The notes under the pieces were generated by a model, which worked only from the letters and a program-made list of their open reading frames with translations, searched no databases and had not been told where the DNA came from. A stretch of DNA of 46,498 bases from Candidatus Omnitrophota bacterium (GTDB lineage Bacteria > Omnitrophota > Gorgyraeia > Gygaellales > Profunditerraquicolaceae): positions 1 through 46,498 of the forward strand of contig JAQTQG010000011.1 in the NCBI GenBank assembly GCA_028712375.1. The letters are read 5' to 3'. This document shows, one piece after another, positions 22,851 through 32,698 of the stretch; within the stretch, counting starts at the first letter, position 1, and each line of letters opens with the position of its first letter. A program made the position numbers and the translations under genes.

Positions 22851-24437
22851 ATGATCAAGATTTTAGTCAGCGATGCATTAAGCCAGGAAGGCTTAAAAGT
22901 TTTTAATGATTCTAAAGAACTTAAGGTGGATGTGAAAACGGATTTAAAGCCGGAGGCGCTTAAAGAAATAATTAAGGATTATGATGCTTTGGTTGTGCGT
23001 AGCGCAACGAAAGTAACCAAAGAAATAATCCAGGCAGCCGCTAAGCTTAAAGTAATCGGGCGGGCCGGAGTGGGGTTGGATAATGTGGATTTGGAAGCTG
23101 CGACTGCCAAGGGGATTATTGTGATGAATACTCCGGCGGGAAATACCATTTCTACTGCCGAACACACTTTTAGTATGATCCTGACCTTATCCAGGAATAT
23201 CGCCCAGGCCAACGCCTCGATGAAAAAAGGAGAGTGGAAGCGCTCCAAATTTATGGGCGTGGAATTGTATAATAAAGTTTTAGGTATTGTGGGTTTTGGC
23301 CGGATTGGTTCGGAAGTGGCTAAACGCGCGCTTTCATTCGGGATGAAGGTTCTGGCGTATGACCCGTTTCTGTCTGCGCAGGTCGCTGAGGATATTGGCG
23401 TGCAAATTGCCGAGCTTAAGAAAGTGTTGCAGGAATCTGATTATATTACGGTACACACCCCGTTAACCGAAGAAACTAAGCATTTGATTTCGGATGAAGA
23501 GTTCGGCTTAATGAAAAAAAATGTGCGCATTGTTAATTGCGCGCGCGGCGGGATTATCGATGAGTTGGCTTTAATTAAAGCGGTAAAAGAAGCTAAGGTG
23601 GCCGCGGCTGCGCTGGATGTTTTTGAAAATGAACCGCTGTCGGCAGACAGCGAGCTTTTAAAATTGGACAATGTGATTCTTACTCCGCATTTGGGTGCTT
23701 CCACTGAAGAAGCGCAGGTGAATGTGGCGATTGAGGTTGCCGAGATTGTGCGTGATGCTCTTTTAGGCAAAGGTATCCGCAATGCAGCGAATTATCCCAG
23801 CTTAGACGCAGAAAGCTGCAAAATCCTTAATCCTTATATTAATTTAGGAGAGAAATTAGGAATGTTTGCCGGGCAGTTAGTCGAGGGGAGATTCCTGGAG
23901 TTAGTAATAAGCTATAGCGGCCAGATCACTAAATATAATTTGAGCCCGGTGACCATGGCTTTAGTCAAAGGCATGCTTACCCCGATATTAAAGGAAACAG
24001 TTAATTTTGTGAATGGGGTATCCTTGCTTAAGGAAAGAGGGATAAAATTATTGGAGTCAAGATCCGGGCAGGAGGGCGAATTTGTAAATCTTATCCAGCT
24101 GGAGATTAAAACGGATAAAGAAACCAAGTCTATCCTGGGAACGATTTCCGGAAATAAACAGCCCAGGATTGTTAAAATTGACGATTATTATTTGGATTTG
24201 TACCCGGTGGGAGAAATGATTTTTATCCGCAACCTGGATAAGCCCGGTTTAATCGGAAATCTCGGGACATTAATGGGTAAAAACGGAATAAATATTGCCG
24301 CGATGGCCCTGGGCCGCAATAACCCTGGCGATAACGCTATCAGTGTCTGGAGCGTGGATAATCAGGTCAGCCCGCAGATTCAGGATAAAATAAGAAAATT
24401 GGAAAATATTCTCACTGTAAAAATAATCAGGACATGA
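22851..24437 (+). CDS. serA: D-3-phosphoglycerate dehydrogenase
   Basis: SerA oxidises 3-phosphoglycerate to phosphohydroxypyruvate, the first serine-specific step. The 528-residue long form is seen: substrate domain with VVRSATKV and GRAGVGLDNVDLEAA, NAD-binding GIVGFGRIGSEVAKRA (about 147-162), catalytic Arg in NCARGGIIDE, His in LTPHLGASTEEAQ, then an ASB (intervening) domain from about 325 and a C-terminal ACT domain (about 455-528: IRNLDKPGLIGNLGTLMGKNGINIAAMALGR). The ACT domain usually mediates serine feedback. AAGGGAG precedes the ATG. The stop overlaps the next gene's ATG. Confidence 0.97.
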   Translation: MIKILVSDALSQEGLKVFNDSKELKVDVKTDLKPEALKEIIKDYDALVVRSATKVTKEIIQAAAKLKVIGRAGVGLDNVDLEAATAKGIIVMNTPAGNTISTAEHTFSMILTLSRNIAQANASMKKGEWKRSKFMGVELYNKVLGIVGFGRIGSEVAKRALSFGMKVLAYDPFLSAQVAEDIGVQIAELKKVLQESDYITVHTPLTEETKHLISDEEFGLMKKNVRIVNCARGGIIDELALIKAVKEAKVAAAALDVFENEPLSADSELLKLDNVILTPHLGASTEEAQVNVAIEVAEIVRDALLGKGIRNAANYPSLDAESCKILNPYINLGEKLGMFAGQLVEGRFLELVISYSGQITKYNLSPVTMALVKGMLTPILKETVNFVNGVSLLKERGIKLLESRSGQEGEFVNLIQLEIKTDKETKSILGTISGNKQPRIVKIDDYYLDLYPVGEMIFIRNLDKPGLIGNLGTLMGKNGINIAAMALGRNNPGDNAISVWSVDNQVSPQIQDKIRKLENILTVKIIRT

Positions 24438-26170
24438 AAAGCATTAAAACCGCACTATTGATTTCCGGTTTTTTAGTTATAATGTCCGGTATTTTGTACG
24501 CTAAAGAGGTAACTGTAGTTTACAGTGGCCAGACGCATAGCATGCTTTATCCCTGCAGCTGCCCTGTTCGTCAGGATGGCGGCATCAGCCGGCGCGCTAC
24601 TTTGATTAAGGAATTAAGAAGAAAGTACCCCGCGTTGTTACTTTTAGACACTGGTAATTTTACCGGTGGCGGCCAAATGGACGAATATACTCAAAATATT
24701 CATTTGGATATGCAGCGTTCCCTGGTTAATTATAAAGCTTTAGAAGTTATGCGGTATGATGCTGTGGCAGTCGGACCGGATGAGTTTAATTTCGGTAAAG
24801 ATTTTTTTCTGAAGAATGCTAAAAAAACTAATCCGGTTTATTTAAGTGCCAATCTGGATACAGACAAGGTTACTCCTTATATTGTTAAGGATTGCGATGG
24901 CACAACAGTAGCGGTGATTGGATTGACCGGAGTTTACGCCAATCAAAAAACTGAAGGGTTAAAAATTGAGCAACCCGACGGGGTAGGTGAGTTAGTTGCC
25001 CGCCTTAAACGCGAAGGTGCCGAGGTGGTGATTTTGTTAAGCACCTTAGGAGAGAAGGAAGATTTAAAGTTAATCTCTAAGGTTAAGGGCATTGACTTAA
25101 TTTTCGTAGGACACAAGCCGCTAAAAGAGGAAGCGCTGACTAAGGTTGATTCGACATTTGTTTTGCGTCCACCCTGGCAGGGGCGCCAGATAGGAAAGCT
25201 TGTTCTAAAGATTAATGATGGCCGGCTTATTGATTGCAGCCTTGAAGAATTGCCCTTAACAGATAAAATTACCGATGATAAGGATGTCGCGGCCATTCTG
25301 CCGCTTTGTTATTCAGATAGCGACTGCCGGGATAATGAATTAACGGGAATTTGCCGGAACCCGGGAGCATTAAATGCCACCTGCTCATTTATTAAACCGA
25401 ATAAGATCGATCTGACGATGATCAGCGTAAAAGATTGCCGCACTTGCAGCACGGAGCCGGTAATATCCAGGTTGAGAAAAAAGTTTCCCGGGTTGTCGAT
25501 AAAAAATGTAGAATACCCCGGCACGGAAGCGCAGGCAATGATTAAGAGCCTGGCGATTACGGCTTTACCGGCTTTTATCTTTGATAAGAAAGTTGAAGAA
25601 GAGGGTAATTTTGACAATATTAAGGATGACCTGCAATTAATCAGTAATTCCTATGTTTTAAATCCGCGTGCCAGCGGCATGTCCTATTTTGTAGGCCGGC
25701 AGTTAAAATCCGGAAAGCTGGATTTATTTTTTAGTATGTTTGAAAAAGATGCGTCCTTGTTGTTAACTGCTTTAAGAGAATTTAATCCTACTTTACATTT
25801 TTTAACCGTTGAGGGAGATAAAGGTTTTAGCGCCCGCTATGGGGCGACGGAGGTTGAAGAATATTTGCGGGGGGTTTGTGTACAGAAGTATTATCCGGAC
25901 AAATTCTGGGATTATTTAATTTGCCGGTCTAAAAATATTTACAGTTCTTATTGGGATGATTGCCTGGGCAGGGTAAATACTGCAAAGATTAAAGGTTGTG
26001 CCCGGGGGCAGGAAGGCGTAGATTTGCTTAGGGAAAATACGCGCTTAAATAAACAGCTGCAGATTTCTTCCGGGCCAAGCTATCTTATGGATAACCAGGA
26101 AATCTTTTCTTCACGCGGTGTGCCGGCTAAAGAAGAGCTGCACAGGATATTAAAGAAGCAGGCAAAGTAA
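24434..26170 (+). CDS. Secreted degenerate metallophosphoesterase fused to thioredoxin-like domains
   Basis: A 578-residue exported protein with a signal peptide (about 1-23, ending ILYA). The first 280 residues follow the 5'-nucleotidase/UshA calcineurin-like fold, but metal-ligand motifs are altered. The usual NDxHG reads GQTHS (His35), GDxxxG reads DTGNFTGG (Asp72, Asn75) and GNHEFD reads GPDEFN (114-119). Phosphatase activity is doubtful. A CSC motif (Cys41, Cys43) follows the first strand. From about 325 there is a thioredoxin-like unit with DCRTC (Cys335, Cys338) and a cis-Pro type LPAF. A second, DsbA-like unit (about 430-578) ends SGPSYLMDNQEIFSSRGVP. A redox or metal-handling role outside the cytoplasm is plausible. 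The context gives no function. Confidence 0.75.
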   Translation: MKSIKTALLISGFLVIMSGILYAKEVTVVYSGQTHSMLYPCSCPVRQDGGISRRATLIKELRRKYPALLLLDTGNFTGGGQMDEYTQNIHLDMQRSLVNYKALEVMRYDAVAVGPDEFNFGKDFFLKNAKKTNPVYLSANLDTDKVTPYIVKDCDGTTVAVIGLTGVYANQKTEGLKIEQPDGVGELVARLKREGAEVVILLSTLGEKEDLKLISKVKGIDLIFVGHKPLKEEALTKVDSTFVLRPPWQGRQIGKLVLKINDGRLIDCSLEELPLTDKITDDKDVAAILPLCYSDSDCRDNELTGICRNPGALNATCSFIKPNKIDLTMISVKDCRTCSTEPVISRLRKKFPGLSIKNVEYPGTEAQAMIKSLAITALPAFIFDKKVEEEGNFDNIKDDLQLISNSYVLNPRASGMSYFVGRQLKSGKLDLFFSMFEKDASLLLTALREFNPTLHFLTVEGDKGFSARYGATEVEEYLRGVCVQKYYPDKFWDYLICRSKNIYSSYWDDCLGRVNTAKIKGCARGQEGVDLLRENTRLNKQLQISSGPSYLMDNQEIFSSRGVPAKEELHRILKKQAK

Positions 26171-26223
26171 ACAGGGGTAGATATTTTAAACTATTAGCTC
26201 GTTAGCGGGCAAGTGAGGTGGCG

Positions 26224-27462
26224 ATGGCGCATAGACCAAAAATTTATCTTTTAGATGTAACTAACCGGGACGGAGTGCAAACCTCGCGGATTTGTTTATC
26301 TAAACTGCAGAAAACGATGATTAACTGGTATCTGGATCAAATGGGCGTTTATCAGTCGGAGTTTGGTTTTCCGCTTACCCGCCATGAAACAAATTATTTG
26401 AATGCCAATTTATCTTTAGTGAAATTGGGCGGGTTTTCCGGAATCCGGCTAAGCGGCTGGTTGCGGGCGACTAAAGATGATGTAAAAACCGCCCTTAAAT
26501 TAGTGCCGCATTTAAAATACCTGAATCTTTCTATCTCAACCAGCGACCAGATGATTGTGCATAAATTTAAGGGTAAGTTGGATCACCAATCCATCATTGA
26601 GGAGATGCAGGAGGCAGTCGGTGAGGCTAAGAAGTTAGGCATTGTTGGTATTGGCGTCAATGCTGAGGATGCTTCACGGACAAACCTGGAATATCTGATT
26701 GAGTTTGCGATGAAAGCCAAAGAGGCCGGAGCGGATAAAATTCGTTATTGCGATACTTTAGGGTGCGACACCCCTTTTAGTATTTATGAAAGGATCAAAT
26801 CGTTGGCGCAAGCCGTGGGGCTTCCGATTGAAGTGCATTGCCATAATGATTTAGGGTTGGTTGTGGCTAATTCTATTGCCGGCGCCAGGGCGGCTAGTGA
26901 TGCCGGGGTGGATTCGTATATTAATACTTGCGTAAACGGGATGGGTGAGCGGGCGGGAAACGCGGATTTAGTTTCGGTAATATTGGCCATTAAGTATGGG
27001 CAGGGGATGAGCGGGTACCATTTAGATGAAAAGGTAGATTTAAAGATGGCCTGGAAGATCTGTAAATATGCCTCTTATGCTTTTGGCGTGCCTATTCCGA
27101 TTAATCAGCCGGGAGTGGGGGCGAATGCTTTTGCTCATGAATCCGGAATCCATGCCGACGGGGCATTGAAAGACCGGCGCAATTATGAGCTTTATGATTT
27201 TGAGGAGTTAGGGCGCGGGGAACCGGAAATTATCGAAACCGGCAGGAAAATTACTGCCGGAGAATACTCCGGGATTAAAGGGTTCCGTAACGTTTATGAA
27301 AAGTTAGAAGTTGCTTTTAAGGATGATGCGGAAGCTACGCGTATATTGGAATTAGTCAGGTATGCTAATGTGCATAATCAAAAACCATTAGTTGATGATG
27401 AATTGAATTTTATTGCTAAATATCCGGATATCGCGCACGAAATATTTACAATGACGCCGTAA
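26224..27462 (+). CDS. Homocitrate synthase/isopropylmalate synthase-like (HMGL-like) enzyme
   Basis: A DRE-TIM metallolyase-family Claisen-condensing enzyme of about 412 residues. It has LLDVTNRDGVQTS near the N-terminus (family RDGxQ motif), ASRTN, GADKIRYCDTLGCDTPF, the metal-binding HCHNDLGL and VNGMGERAGN. The C-terminal part continues with HESGIHADG, as in homocitrate and isopropylmalate synthases, but there is no long LeuA allosteric domain. Homocitrate, isopropylmalate and citramalate synthase all remain possible. ATG 26224 is preferred because GAGG lies five bases upstream. An in-frame GTG at 26218 is the alternative. No other lysine or leucine pathway gene is adjacent. Confidence 0.88.
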   Translation: MAHRPKIYLLDVTNRDGVQTSRICLSKLQKTMINWYLDQMGVYQSEFGFPLTRHETNYLNANLSLVKLGGFSGIRLSGWLRATKDDVKTALKLVPHLKYLNLSISTSDQMIVHKFKGKLDHQSIIEEMQEAVGEAKKLGIVGIGVNAEDASRTNLEYLIEFAMKAKEAGADKIRYCDTLGCDTPFSIYERIKSLAQAVGLPIEVHCHNDLGLVVANSIAGARAASDAGVDSYINTCVNGMGERAGNADLVSVILAIKYGQGMSGYHLDEKVDLKMAWKICKYASYAFGVPIPINQPGVGANAFAHESGIHADGALKDRRNYELYDFEELGRGEPEIIETGRKITAGEYSGIKGFRNVYEKLEVAFKDDAEATRILELVRYANVHNQKPLVDDELNFIAKYPDIAHEIFTMTP

Positions 27463-27512
27463 ATATCGAACTATAGAGTAGTTAGCAGGTTGAATGCGGG
27501 TTAGCTGGTAAA

Positions 27513-28857
<1,345 letters not shown>

Positions 28858-28876
28858 GTGCTTGAGGATAAAACAC

Positions 28877-28905
28877 TTGACTAATAAAACGGGTTATGTT
28901 ATATT
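28877..28905 (+). promoter_or_regulatory. Strong sigma70-type promoter candidate for the OmpA-type lipoprotein gene
   Basis: TTGACT (28877-28882) and TATATT (28900-28905) are separated by exactly 17 bases, the best -35/-10 match noticed in the window. It lies 29 bases before the lipoprotein ATG and marks a new transcription unit after purA. Confidence 0.7.
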
Positions 28906-28933
28906 TAAATTTCAATGTAAAAGGAGAGGGAAA

Positions 28934-29584
28934 ATGGTAAACAATTTTCTTAAATTTGTATTAGTTTTTTTTATTACTTTTAGTTTGGCAGGTTGTACCT
29001 TTATCTTTCAGGCCGGTAAGCGTTCTGATGCTCAAAAGATCCAGGAGTTAAGCGCTCAACTGGAAGAGCTTGCCCGCGCTAAGGGGCTATTGGAGCAAAA
29101 GCTTGGGGCAGAGATAAACGATAAACAGATTAAGCTGCAGATGATGGAAAAGGGCCTGGTGATTACCGTAGTAGGCGATCTTTTATTTGACTCCGGTAAA
29201 GCCAAGATCCGTCCAGAGGCATATTCTTTACTTACGAAAGTATCTGAAGTATTAAAAGATAATATGGCCCAGTTTAATGTAGGCATAGAAGGCCACACTG
29301 ATAATGTCCCGATTAAGCAGAGTGGTTGGAAATCTAACTGGGAACTTTCCACTGCCCGGGCTTTAAGTGTTTTACATTATTTAGCAAGCGAGCAAGGCGT
29401 ATCTCCGGAACGCCTGTCAGCGATTGGTTATGGTGAATACCGTCCGTTAGCTTCTAATGAAACTAAGGATGGGCGTAAGCAGAACCGCAGAGTAGAGATT
29501 GTTATTTTACCTAATGTCACCAAAGTTAAGGGTGATTCTGCCGGGTCTTATGAATTAAAAGAACCTCAGGAAAATCTTAAATAG
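28934..29584 (+). CDS. OmpA/Pal-type peptidoglycan-binding lipoprotein
   Basis: A 216-residue outer-membrane-associated protein. The N-terminus has a lipoprotein signal with lipobox SLAGC (Cys at about residue 20), then a coiled-coil stretch (about 32-70), then an OmpA C-terminal domain (about 78-200). The OmpA domain includes LLFDSGKAKIRPEAYSLL, IEGHTDNVPI, NWELSTARALSV and the peptidoglycan-contact region GYGEYRPLASNETKDGRKQNRRVEIVI. It probably tethers the outer membrane to peptidoglycan. ATG 28934 is preferred because AAGGAGAGGG lies just upstream and follows the strong promoter. Upstream in-frame codons lack a signal-like sequence. tolB, ybgF and other Tol-Pal genes are not seen nearby. 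Confidence 0.92.
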   Translation: MVNNFLKFVLVFFITFSLAGCTFIFQAGKRSDAQKIQELSAQLEELARAKGLLEQKLGAEINDKQIKLQMMEKGLVITVVGDLLFDSGKAKIRPEAYSLLTKVSEVLKDNMAQFNVGIEGHTDNVPIKQSGWKSNWELSTARALSVLHYLASEQGVSPERLSAIGYGEYRPLASNETKDGRKQNRRVEIVILPNVTKVKGDSAGSYELKEPQENLK

Positions 29585-29624
29585 ATCTTCAGCGGGGCTT
29601 TAGCCGACGGAAAATATATAAAAG

Positions 29625-30008
29625 ATGGATGAAGCATTAAAAAATCGTATTGTAATAATTTTAGCGATATTATCAGCAATATTCTTTTTCAGTACGCTTA
29701 GTTCTTGTAATAGCGCGATGCGTTATAAGGCTGCGCGTGATAAAGAAATGGCCTCGCGTCTTGCCCTGGAAGAAAGGACAAGTAAATATATGAAGGAGAG
29801 GTCAGCTTTAGAAGAAAAAGCTAAGGCTAAGGAGAATGAGGCGGCGGAATTAAAAATAGCCCTGGAAAACACCAAGAAAGCTTTGCTTCAGGATGAGTTG
29901 GTAGGCCAAAGCCTGAAGGAAGAATTGCAGAAAGTAACTAAACTTAAAGAAGCTTTAGAAGAGGATCTCAAGCAAGCTTTGGCAGATGGGAAGAAGCCTA
30001 AAAAATGA
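29625..30008 (+). CDS. Small membrane-anchored or lipid-anchored coiled-coil protein
   Basis: A 127-residue protein of unknown function. A hydrophobic segment (about 9-28) ends in TLSSC, which could be a lipobox or simply a membrane anchor. The remainder (about 35-127) is highly charged, with long heptad-like helices rich in Glu, Lys and Ala, predicted by eye to be a coiled coil, and ends KKPKK. It resembles Lpp- or periplasmic-spacer-type envelope proteins in style, not in recognisable sequence. It follows the OmpA-type lipoprotein by 40 bases and is closed by a clear terminator, so both are probably expressed together at high level. Confidence 0.75.
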   Translation: MDEALKNRIVIILAILSAIFFFSTLSSCNSAMRYKAARDKEMASRLALEERTSKYMKERSALEEKAKAKENEAAELKIALENTKKALLQDELVGQSLKEELQKVTKLKEALEEDLKQALADGKKPKK

Positions 30009-30053
30009 AATAGGGGGGAGAAAAGAGGCGCAAGCGTAGGCAGCTTTATGATT

Positions 30054-30076
30054 AGGGGAGAGAATCCCCTTTTTTA
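30054..30076 (+). terminator. Rho-independent terminator
   Basis: AGGGGA (30054-30059) pairs with TCCCCT (30065-30070) around a GAGAA loop, followed directly by a run of T residues (30070-30075). It closes the lipoprotein and coiled-coil unit and is the clearest terminator in the window. Confidence 0.85.
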
Positions 30077-30134
30077 TTGGAGCACCCCGTGTTGATTGGT
30101 GTGCGGGTGTTGTTTGAGTAGACAAGGAGGCCGT

Positions 30135-31112
30135 ATGAAAATATTGAAAAGATCAAAAGAGGCATTAATTAAAACTATTTCTAAAGCCAAATCCAAGCTT
30201 AAAAGTAAATTAAAAAAGAAATCTCCTCAGGCAAAAATTTCAAATAAGCAGCCGGTTAAAGATATACCTAGTTTTTATGAAACCGCTATAGCCAATACCA
30301 AATTCTCTTATGCGCAAAACACTTACGCTCCCGCAGCTAAGGTTCAGGAGCTACCATCTTTTTATGATCAGGATAAGCTTGTTTTGCAGGTTCGTGATCC
30401 GCGTTGGCTGCATTCATATTGGGAATTAAGGGATAAAACTATTCAGGGATTAAAAAGCAAGCTAGGTGATGATTTTTCCCGCGCCAAAAAAGTTTTAAGA
30501 GTTTATGATGTTACCAATATTAACTTTAACGGGTCTAATGCCAACAGATTCTTCGATATTCAGATTAATGATTTTGCCAGCAGTTGGTATATTGATACAG
30601 ACGGGCCAGGCAGGGCCTGGTGTGTGGACTTGGGTTTAATGCTTCCTGATGGCAGGTTTATTACTATCTTGCGTTCTAATGTTGTGCAGACGCCATTGGA
30701 CAGCCCTTCCTGGGTTACCGATGAAGAGTGGATAATACCTGATGAGATGTTTGCCCGGCTTTATGGTATGGGTTTTGGCTTAGGTAAAAGTTCACCGGTC
30801 GGAGGCGCCTGGCAGGAACGCATAAAACAGGGTTTGTTTAGTTCGGGTTTATCCAGTAGCCCGGTAAGAAAAGAAGTAAAGGAAAGAAATTTCTGGCTTA
30901 AAGTTGATTGTGAATTAATCGTTTATGGGGCAACTGAACCGGATGCAAAAGTAACTGTGCAGGGAGCGCCGATTAAGTTACGGCCTGACGGTACTTTTAC
31001 CCTGCGTTATTATTTGCCCGATGGAAAACAAGTAATTCCGGTTAAGGCAACTTCCGCGGATAAATTAGAAGAGCGTACCATTACTCCAATCGTAACTCGA
31101 GAAACTAAATAA
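30135..31112 (+). CDS. DUF4912-domain protein
   Basis: A 325-residue protein with a basic N-terminal tail (many Lys in the first 35 residues) followed by a DUF4912 domain: the repeated PSFYE/PSFYD motif, LVLQVRDPRWLHSYWEL, a WYIDTDGPGRAWCVDLG segment, GRFITILRSNVVQTP and WIIPDEMFARLYGMG. The C-terminal part (about 250-325) has an E.set/carbohydrate-module feel, with LIVYGATEPDAKVTVQGAPIKLRPDGTFTLRYYLPDG. DUF4912 proteins often sit next to GH57 glucan enzymes, as here, but their function is not established. ATG 30135 follows AAGGAGG. An upstream in-frame GTG at 30096 lacks such a site. The GH57 gene follows after 4 bases. Confidence 0.88.
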   Translation: MKILKRSKEALIKTISKAKSKLKSKLKKKSPQAKISNKQPVKDIPSFYETAIANTKFSYAQNTYAPAAKVQELPSFYDQDKLVLQVRDPRWLHSYWELRDKTIQGLKSKLGDDFSRAKKVLRVYDVTNINFNGSNANRFFDIQINDFASSWYIDTDGPGRAWCVDLGLMLPDGRFITILRSNVVQTPLDSPSWVTDEEWIIPDEMFARLYGMGFGLGKSSPVGGAWQERIKQGLFSSGLSSSPVRKEVKERNFWLKVDCELIVYGATEPDAKVTVQGAPIKLRPDGTFTLRYYLPDGKQVIPVKATSADKLEERTITPIVTRETK

Positions 31113-31116
31113 TACA

Positions 31117-32697
31117 ATGCCTAAAGGATACCTTTGCTTGGTTTTACATGGACATCTGCCTTTTGTACGCCATCCAGAACATGAAAATTTTTTAGAAGAG
31201 GATTGGCTTTATGAGGCAATCACGGAAACTTATGTCCCCTTGATTTCTGTTTTTCAAGGGTTGGTAAATGATGGTATTGATTTTCGGATTACCATGACTT
31301 TGAGCCCCACGCTTATCTCGATGCTTGGCGATCATTTGTTACAGGAGCGTTATTTAAAGCATATTAATAAGCTTATTGAGTTAACCCAAAAGGAAATCGA
31401 GAGGACTAAGTGGCAGCCGGATTTTAAGAATCTGGCCCAGATGTATTTTGATAGGTTTACGCATGCCCGTGATACTTTTTTGCAGTATAATTCTAATCTG
31501 GTGCATGCTTTTAAAAAATTCCAGGATTTAGGAAAACTGGAAATAATTACCTGCGGGGCTACGCACGGATTTTTTCCGTTGATGGATGTCTGCCGGGATT
31601 CAGTGCGCGCCCAGGTTAAAGTGGCGGCTGACCATTATGAACGCACTTTTGGCCGCCGGCCGCGGGGGATTTGGATGCCGGAATGCGGTTATTGCCCGGG
31701 CCATGATGAAATACTGAAAGAAGCCGGGATACGTTATTTCTTTACAGATTCCCATGGCGTATTACATGGGACACCCCGCCCTAAATATGGTGTTTTTGCT
31801 CCGGTTTATTGTAAGGGCACAGGGGTGGCGGCTTTTGGCCGGGACCTGGAATCTTCCAAACAGGTATGGAGCTCAATTGAAGGATACCCTGGAGATTATA
31901 ATTATCGGGAATTTTACCGGGATGTAGGTTTTGATTTGGAGTTTGATTATATTAAACCCTACATTCATCCGGATGGAGTACGGATTAATACGGGAATAAA
32001 GTATTACCGGATTACCGGCAACACAAACCATAAGCAGCCCTATGTTGCGCAATGGGCGCGTGAGCGGGCGGCAGAGCATGCGGGAAATTTTATGTTTAAT
32101 CGCCAGAAGCAGGCAGGTTATCTGAACGCCCTGATGGGTAAGGCTCCGATTTTGGTCTCGCCTTATGATGCCGAACTGTTTGGGCATTGGTGGTATGAAG
32201 GGCCGCTGTGGCTGGATTTCTTATTCCGTAAAATTGCCTGCGATCAGAATGAAATAAGTTTGATTACTCCTTCGGAATATTTGGAACAGAATCCGCGTAA
32301 TCAGGTGGTTACCCCGTCTTTTTCCAGCTGGGGATATAAAGGGTATTCAGAGATGTGGCTGCAGGGGACGAATGATTGGATTTACCGGCATTTACACGTA
32401 GCTTCAGAACGGATGAGTGAATTGGCCAGGAGTAATCCTGGTGCTCAAGGATTACGGCGCCGGGCGTTGAATCAAGCTTTGCGCGAATTACTTCTGGCGC
32501 AGAGTTCAGATTGGGCGTTTATTCTGGGTACAGGTACACACGTTAGTTATGCAGTGCGCCGCACCAAAGACCATCTGTTAAGGTTTAACCAGATTTATGA
32601 AGATGTTAAGTCTAACAGCATTGATGGGCATTGGCTTGCGGATATAGAGTCCAAGGATAATATCTTTCCGGATATAGATTACCAGGTTCATCAGTAG
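31117..32697 (+). CDS. GH57 glycoside hydrolase, probable 1,4-alpha-glucan branching enzyme
   Basis: A 526-residue GH57 protein of the DUF1957-containing branching-enzyme type, acting on glycogen-like alpha-glucan in the cytoplasm. GYLCLVLHGHLPFVRHPE at the N-terminus is typical. The probable nucleophile is Glu189 in IWMPECGY and the probable acid/base is Asp351 in VSPYDAELFGHWW, matching in order and approximate spacing the Glu/Asp pair of characterised GH57 branching enzymes. A helical C-terminal region (about 420-500) has the WAFILGTGT motif of the family. No signal peptide is present. It lies directly after the DUF4912 gene and one base before uppS. Confidence 0.9.
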   Translation: MPKGYLCLVLHGHLPFVRHPEHENFLEEDWLYEAITETYVPLISVFQGLVNDGIDFRITMTLSPTLISMLGDHLLQERYLKHINKLIELTQKEIERTKWQPDFKNLAQMYFDRFTHARDTFLQYNSNLVHAFKKFQDLGKLEIITCGATHGFFPLMDVCRDSVRAQVKVAADHYERTFGRRPRGIWMPECGYCPGHDEILKEAGIRYFFTDSHGVLHGTPRPKYGVFAPVYCKGTGVAAFGRDLESSKQVWSSIEGYPGDYNYREFYRDVGFDLEFDYIKPYIHPDGVRINTGIKYYRITGNTNHKQPYVAQWARERAAEHAGNFMFNRQKQAGYLNALMGKAPILVSPYDAELFGHWWYEGPLWLDFLFRKIACDQNEISLITPSEYLEQNPRNQVVTPSFSSWGYKGYSEMWLQGTNDWIYRHLHVASERMSELARSNPGAQGLRRRALNQALRELLLAQSSDWAFILGTGTHVSYAVRRTKDHLLRFNQIYEDVKSNSIDGHWLADIESKDNIFPDIDYQVHQ

Positions 32698-32698
32698 T

